Translations under genes and position numbers: made by a program
The notes under the pieces: generated by a model
Told to the model about the DNA's origin: nothing
The model's input: the letters and a program-made list of their open reading frames with translations, nothing else
The model's database searches: none
Shown here: positions 60,789-64,000 of the stretch, one piece after another
Layout: each line of letters opens with the position of its first letter
How positions within the stretch are numbered: position 1 is the first letter of the stretch
Source: JAFDZV01 sp964455525
Lineage (GTDB): Bacteria; Bacteroidota; Ignavibacteria; OLB7
Length of the DNA: 64,000 bases
NCBI GenBank assembly: GCA_964455525.1
Contig: CAYVWR010000002.1
Span: 620,001-684,000 of the forward strand
Direction: 5' to 3'

Positions 60789-61964
60789 ATGGAAAAATTT
60801 CAACCGGGTGATCTGATTACCTATCGCCTGCGAGGCGATGATTTCGGGCTGGCACAGGTCCTTATGGTAGAGGATCTGGCGCTGCACGGCCATTACCATC
60901 TCGCCCTGCTCGATGCTGTCCTGAAAGGAGAGGATGGCGAGGTCGATTCCTATGGCGTCGCCTTCAGCCGTCGCCATACCCTGGATGGAGCGGAGCAGTC
61001 GCCGGTGGTGGTCGATCATATCGCGCTCACCATGAGCGCATTCGCCGAGAGCGATCCGGTGAAGGTGGGTGAACGCCCTGTCAGGGAAACGGATCTGGTC
61101 GGCTACCAGGCCTGGGTCATGACCATGCGCGCCGATCTGATCCGCCGTGGCATTATTCGCACGGATGAAGAGCACGATCCAGGCCACGAGGAGGTGGAGG
61201 AGACGGAGGACCTTGCGGCGATAGCCAGGGAGGTCGATGAAGAGGAGCTGGCGCTGAAGACATCCGATGATCTGATCGCCGATGCTGCCGGTGAGCATCC
61301 GGGAGAGGAGAATGATGGTGAACAGGAGGATGCGGTAGAGCAGGAGGAGAGTCCCGTAATCATGGTGGAACTGAGGCCGTGGCATACAAATATCTATGCC
61401 GAGCCTCTTGCTCCGCTCCTGTTCAGACTTCATGGGGAGTTTGTGCGGCCGGAGCTGAAAGAGTCCTCGCTTGGTTCGTATATAACGTCATTCTTCGATG
61501 AGCGCAACCTGGGCGCCCTTAACGAACTGGTCTCGAAGTTTGTCGAAGGAGATTACAGCGCAGGCCATGAGCTTGCCGCATTCGGCGATATCGCCGCCGA
61601 TGCGCTGGGGCAGTATCTCCAGGATGACATCTCCGAGCAGCTTGCCGACGATATTCTCAATATCCTCTGCGAAACCGATAGTCTGCGGGCGTATGAGCAT
61701 GTCGCGTCCTTCTTTGCGCAGCATGAGGGCAATCCTGATGATCCGCTCGGATTGCCGGCGGCACGCGGATTCTGTTATGCGGTCATGCTTACCGGAGGGG
61801 CGCCGCCGCCGCTTCAGCCGTATCTGGACCGGCTCGATGACATTCCGTATACGGAACTTGAGCACGATGTCGCTGCGGCCAGGGAAGCCATACTCAATGT
61901 GCAGGAACAGAAGCCCGGGGAGATGCCGGAGGCTTCTACCGATCCCTTTGCACGAACGAGCTGA
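60789..61964 (+). CDS. Acidic protein of unknown function
   Basis: The 391-residue, cytoplasmic-looking protein has three parts. An N-terminal beta-rich region (about 1-120) starts FQPGDLITYRLRGDDFGLAQVLMVED, reminiscent of a CarD/SH3-like barrel or a domain that reads short motifs. A very acidic, Glu/Asp-rich linker follows (about 125-190). The C-terminal helical part (about 195-391) has ELRPWHTNIYAEPLAPLLFRLHGEFVRPE and helical repeats. No named family was recognised. The acidic linker resembles those in DNA-mimic or chaperone proteins, but nothing specific supports that. It lies 111 bp downstream of uvrC and ends before a terminator shared with a convergent gene. Confidence 0.72.
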   Translation: MEKFQPGDLITYRLRGDDFGLAQVLMVEDLALHGHYHLALLDAVLKGEDGEVDSYGVAFSRRHTLDGAEQSPVVVDHIALTMSAFAESDPVKVGERPVRETDLVGYQAWVMTMRADLIRRGIIRTDEEHDPGHEEVEETEDLAAIAREVDEEELALKTSDDLIADAAGEHPGEENDGEQEDAVEQEESPVIMVELRPWHTNIYAEPLAPLLFRLHGEFVRPELKESSLGSYITSFFDERNLGALNELVSKFVEGDYSAGHELAAFGDIAADALGQYLQDDISEQLADDILNILCETDSLRAYEHVASFFAQHEGNPDDPLGLPAARGFCYAVMLTGGAPPPLQPYLDRLDDIPYTELEHDVAAAREAILNVQEQKPGEMPEASTDPFARTS

Positions 61965-62019
61965 TCGCAAAAGCCGGGGTGGGGAGGAACCTGCTGCTAT
62001 CGCGATGCATGGATACGTG

Positions 62020-62043
62020 GAAGGGAGCCGCTCAGCTCCCTTC
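62020..62043. terminator. Hairpin between convergent genes
   Basis: GAAGGGAGC (62020-62028) and GCTCCCTTC (62035-62043) pair over 9 bp with a 6-nt loop, followed by AGTGTTTAT. It lies between the stop of the acidic protein gene (61964) and the stop of the SDR gene (62085). Confidence 0.65.
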
Positions 62044-62084
62044 AGTGTTTATGCCTTCAGCGATGGTCTGCCGCGAGCACTCTG

Positions 62085-62858
62085 CTACTTTACCCTGTGC
62101 ACCATCGTGGCCGATGCCTGTGCCGATGGCATCAGGATCATCTCCTGCACGTTGGCATGGGGCGGCCGTGTTGCACAGTAAAGCACTGCATCGGCGACGT
62201 CGTCCCCTGTCAGAGGGGTAAATCCGCGATAGACCGCCGAGGCGCGGCTGGTGTCTCCATGAAAACGAACCTGCGAGAACTCCGTCTCCACCATGCCCGG
62301 ATCGACCGTCGAGACTCGTACCCCGGTGCCGAGCAGATCAAGCTGCATCCCTTTGGTGATCGCTCCTACGGCATATTTGGTGGCGCAGTAGACATTTCCT
62401 TTCGGATAGACCTCGTGACCTGCGATTGATCCTATGTTGATAACATGGCCTCTGCCACGTTGTACCATGCCCGGTAGTATCGCCCGGCTTACATACAACA
62501 GCCCCTTTATATTGGTGTCGATCATCTCATCCCAGTCGTCGATGCTGCCGTCGTGAATGGGGTCCAGGCCGCGGCTAAGCCCGGCATTGTTGACCAGGAT
62601 GTCGATTGAACGCCATTTCTGGGGAAGCCGGTTGAATGCTCCGCCAACCGTCTCGCGGTCGCGTACGTCAAGCGCAACAATGCCAACATCGGGAGAGCCA
62701 AGGCCGCGAAGCTCCGTTACAAGGGTTTCCAGACGGTCCAGGCGACGGGCACAGAGAAGGAGATGGGAGCCGGCACGGGCAAAGGCACGGGCACATGCCT
62801 CGCCGATACCGGCGCTGGCGCCAGTGACACACACAATCATGTTGCGAAGGTCTGTCAT
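62085..62858 (-). CDS. Short-chain dehydrogenase/reductase (YdfG-like)
   Basis: The 257-residue enzyme has the classical SDR layout: NAD(P)-binding VTGASAGIGEACARAF, ALDVRDRE, LVNNAGLSRG, the catalytic Ser in INIGSIAGHEVYPKG, the Tyr/Lys pair YCATK and the PGMVETEFSQ loop. The closest functional group is NADP-dependent 3-hydroxy acid (L-allo-threonine) dehydrogenase, in which LSRGLDPIHDG and TDMTNPE-like loops occur; that level of detail is inference. ATG 62858 fits the family; the upstream 766-bp region is devoid of genes. Confidence 0.92.
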   Translation of the reverse strand: MTDLRNMIVCVTGASAGIGEACARAFARAGSHLLLCARRLDRLETLVTELRGLGSPDVGIVALDVRDRETVGGAFNRLPQKWRSIDILVNNAGLSRGLDPIHDGSIDDWDEMIDTNIKGLLYVSRAILPGMVQRGRGHVINIGSIAGHEVYPKGNVYCATKYAVGAITKGMQLDLLGTGVRVSTVDPGMVETEFSQVRFHGDTSRASAVYRGFTPLTGDDVADAVLYCATRPPHANVQEMILMPSAQASATMVHRVK

Positions 62859-63624
62859 GTAAGCTGTATTGAAAGGGGTTATCGAGTAGGCCGAGTAACA
62901 ACCGCGAAACTATGAGAATTTCGGTTAATTGTTACGCTGCTTCCAGGCGGCGCTTCGGAGTATGATGCATCTGTGGTCCTGATGTGCTGTGCGGATGAAT
63001 GATGTGGGAACTGCCGGAGATTGTATGATGGGGTCAGAAAAAAATAGAACTGACCGGTATGCCGGGCCGCCTTGTGGTGTGGTTGATACGGGGCAGTCGG
63101 CACCGCCCATCGATGTCACGATCTTCACCGCTGCAAGCCGTTCCTTCGTGGAAACAGCAACCCAACTGATTTCGGGGAGTGTATGGTCGCGGCACAAGGC
63201 CCCGTGCAGAGGCGATAGGAATGGTTCCGGGCGACTGGCGTTAACCAGTATGCCCGGAACCTGTACGCATCACTGTACCAGAGGAGTGCGTCCGAGCCTC
63301 AAAGTACGATGTTTCTCTTATTTGGACCGCGTCCAAGTAAAAGCTAATTGTAAAGACGATCCGTGTGCAAGGGGGAGATCCCAGGTGCAGACCTTGGGAT
63401 GGATCGCGGCGCTGGCAATGGAAGAGATCCGTTTGCCGGGGGCACTGTTTCTGGGCATCGCAGAGCGATCCCGGCCTCTCTCGGCCCTGTAGGCATGCTA
63501 TGGCCCGGCTATATTCAGGTTTGGATGATTCTGCTGGTTTGAATATTGTACGGGATTGGCAGTAACCAAACCCTGCCGACGGTGTTTGGTTCAGAAAGGA
63601 ATCGCATACTTATCAGGGGGTCTT
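62859..63624. other. Longest non-coding stretch in the window
   Basis: 766 bp between two divergent genes. The only sizeable reading frame (62989-63492) encodes Cys/Arg/Thr-rich sequence with no repetitive or family pattern. A GGTTTGGATG region and an AT-rich tract occur in the last 120 bp before the final gene, and an inverted repeat at 63564-63591. Regulatory or structural RNA may lie here; nothing is recognisable. Confidence 0.5.
63564..63591. promoter_or_regulatory. Inverted repeat 33 nt upstream of the last gene
   Basis: AACCAAAC (63564-63571) and GTTTGGTT (63584-63591) are perfectly complementary over 8 bp around a 12-nt GC-rich centre. The position close to the predicted start of the last gene suggests an operator or a leader hairpin. 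Confidence 0.4.
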
Positions 63625-64000
63625 ATGAACCGTGTGGTACGGCTTGCCCGCATTGTTGCGGTGGCAGTGGTGCTGATGTTCTGTTCCGGGGTGGCTGCGC
63701 TTGCCCAGTCGGTTGACAAGGATACGGTGGAGCTTATCCAGACTCCGGCGGGCGCCTACGTCTGTTGTTACGATCTCTTTGTCTATAACAGGCAGCGGAC
63801 CGATATCAGGATCTCCGAGTTTCGTTTACGATTGCTCTCCGGCTCCGGCCGGTTTGTCGAGGGGGCCTCGGAGTCTCCATCGCGCTGGTCCATCTTTCAG
63901 TTTCCCACATCGGTCACCTGGACAAGCAATGTAGCCGATGCTGATATTGCGCCCAACCAGCGTCTGGACGGATTTCGGATCTGCATTCGCGATACCGGCG
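63625..64000 (+). CDS. Secreted protein of unknown function, 3' end outside window
   Basis: From ATG 63625 (CAGGGGG 5 nt upstream) 125 complete codons are visible before the window ends, with no stop. The product starts with a signal peptide (hydrophobic IVAVAVVLMFCSGVAAL, cleavage after AQ) and continues SVDKDTVELIQTPAGAYVCCYDLFVYN, then a beta-rich region (FRLRLLSGSGRF, WSIFQFPTSVTW). The CCYD motif may form a disulfide after export. The pattern resembles the beta-sandwich start of large surface proteins in Bacteroidota, including T9SS cargo, but the decisive C-terminal domain is not visible. Confidence 0.75.
   Translation, partial: MNRVVRLARIVAVAVVLMFCSGVAALAQSVDKDTVELIQTPAGAYVCCYDLFVYNRQRTDIRISEFRLRLLSGSGRFVEGASESPSRWSIFQFPTSVTWTSNVADADIAPNQRLDGFRICIRDTG

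Noticed and set aside
62989..63492. Possible 167-residue gene in the 766-bp gap
   Set aside because: Its composition (many Cys, Arg and Thr) is unlike neighbouring genes, and there is no ribosome binding site or motif.

Overview
The window (about 64 kb, GC-rich, no rRNA, tRNA, CRISPR array or insertion sequence that I could recognise) is ordinary bacterial chromosome with about 49 protein genes on both strands. It most resembles the Bacteroidota / Ignavibacteriota / Kapabacteria side of the tree. The evidence is a TonB-dependent receptor with a carboxypeptidase-regulatory plug extension next to a DUF4856 lipoprotein, a DUF1573 lipoprotein, a PD40 + OmpA protein with PorE-like domain order, a ComEC without its nuclease domain, and several promoters of the Bacteroidota form TTG-(19 to 21 nt)-TAnnTTTG (526-555, 1773-1803, 49286-49315, 46565-46596). 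Shine-Dalgarno sequences are present on some genes and absent on many. The species is not identifiable from sequence alone.

Layout. 1-3.3 kb: end of a complex I operon (nuoE, partial), a polysaccharide-deacetylase-like protein that has lost its catalytic residues, and guaB. 3.7-10.2 kb: two paralogous family-4 glycosyltransferases around an M24 peptidase, then purD and a sugar-nucleotide epimerase. 10.3-18.2 kb: two related secreted proteins, a membrane-anchored rhodanese, an MFS exporter, an Nfu Fe-S carrier, ComEC, PgeF/YfiH, and an HU protein with a histone-H1-like Lys/Ala/Pro tail. 18.3-23.7 kb: a secreted barrel-like protein, acetyl-CoA synthetase, a small secreted protein, D-Ala-D-Ala ligase and an SRPBCC protein. 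24-35.6 kb: a two-domain amidohydrolase, a second amidohydrolase lacking the metal-binding HxH, a serine beta-lactamase-like hydrolase, an FAD monooxygenase, the PD40/OmpA protein and a DUF1573 lipoprotein. 36-42 kb: a KGG-repeat stress protein, then a leftward run (membrane glycosyltransferase, UDP-galactopyranose-mutase-like flavoprotein, small membrane protein, histidine phosphatase, NAD(P)HX dehydratase). 42-46.6 kb: a probable iron-uptake operon (tiny lipoprotein, TonB receptor, DUF4856 lipoprotein) whose promoter spacer is filled by a perfect palindrome. 46.7-50.8 kb: Tat-exported amine oxidase, coiled-coil protein, fumarase. 51-57.4 kb: a glycan locus (two GT4 enzymes, two GH130-family proteins, one (alpha/alpha)6-barrel-like protein). 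57.6-64 kb: CAP-domain lipoprotein, uvrC, an unknown acidic protein, an SDR oxidoreductase, a long non-coding gap and the start of a secreted protein.

How the genes work together. The most system-like block is 51060-57447. Transferases that would build a mannose-containing glycan sit with GH130-type proteins that classically make or phosphorolyse beta-mannosides, plus a toroid-type protein. A terminator after the first transferase separates it from a compact four-gene unit. The block 42241-46596 looks like a regulated metal-uptake unit. Convergent gene pairs are repeatedly separated by strong perfect palindromes (10241-10300, 12370-12399, 18257-18289, 36719-36766, 57485-57524, 62020-62043) that I read as bidirectional terminators.
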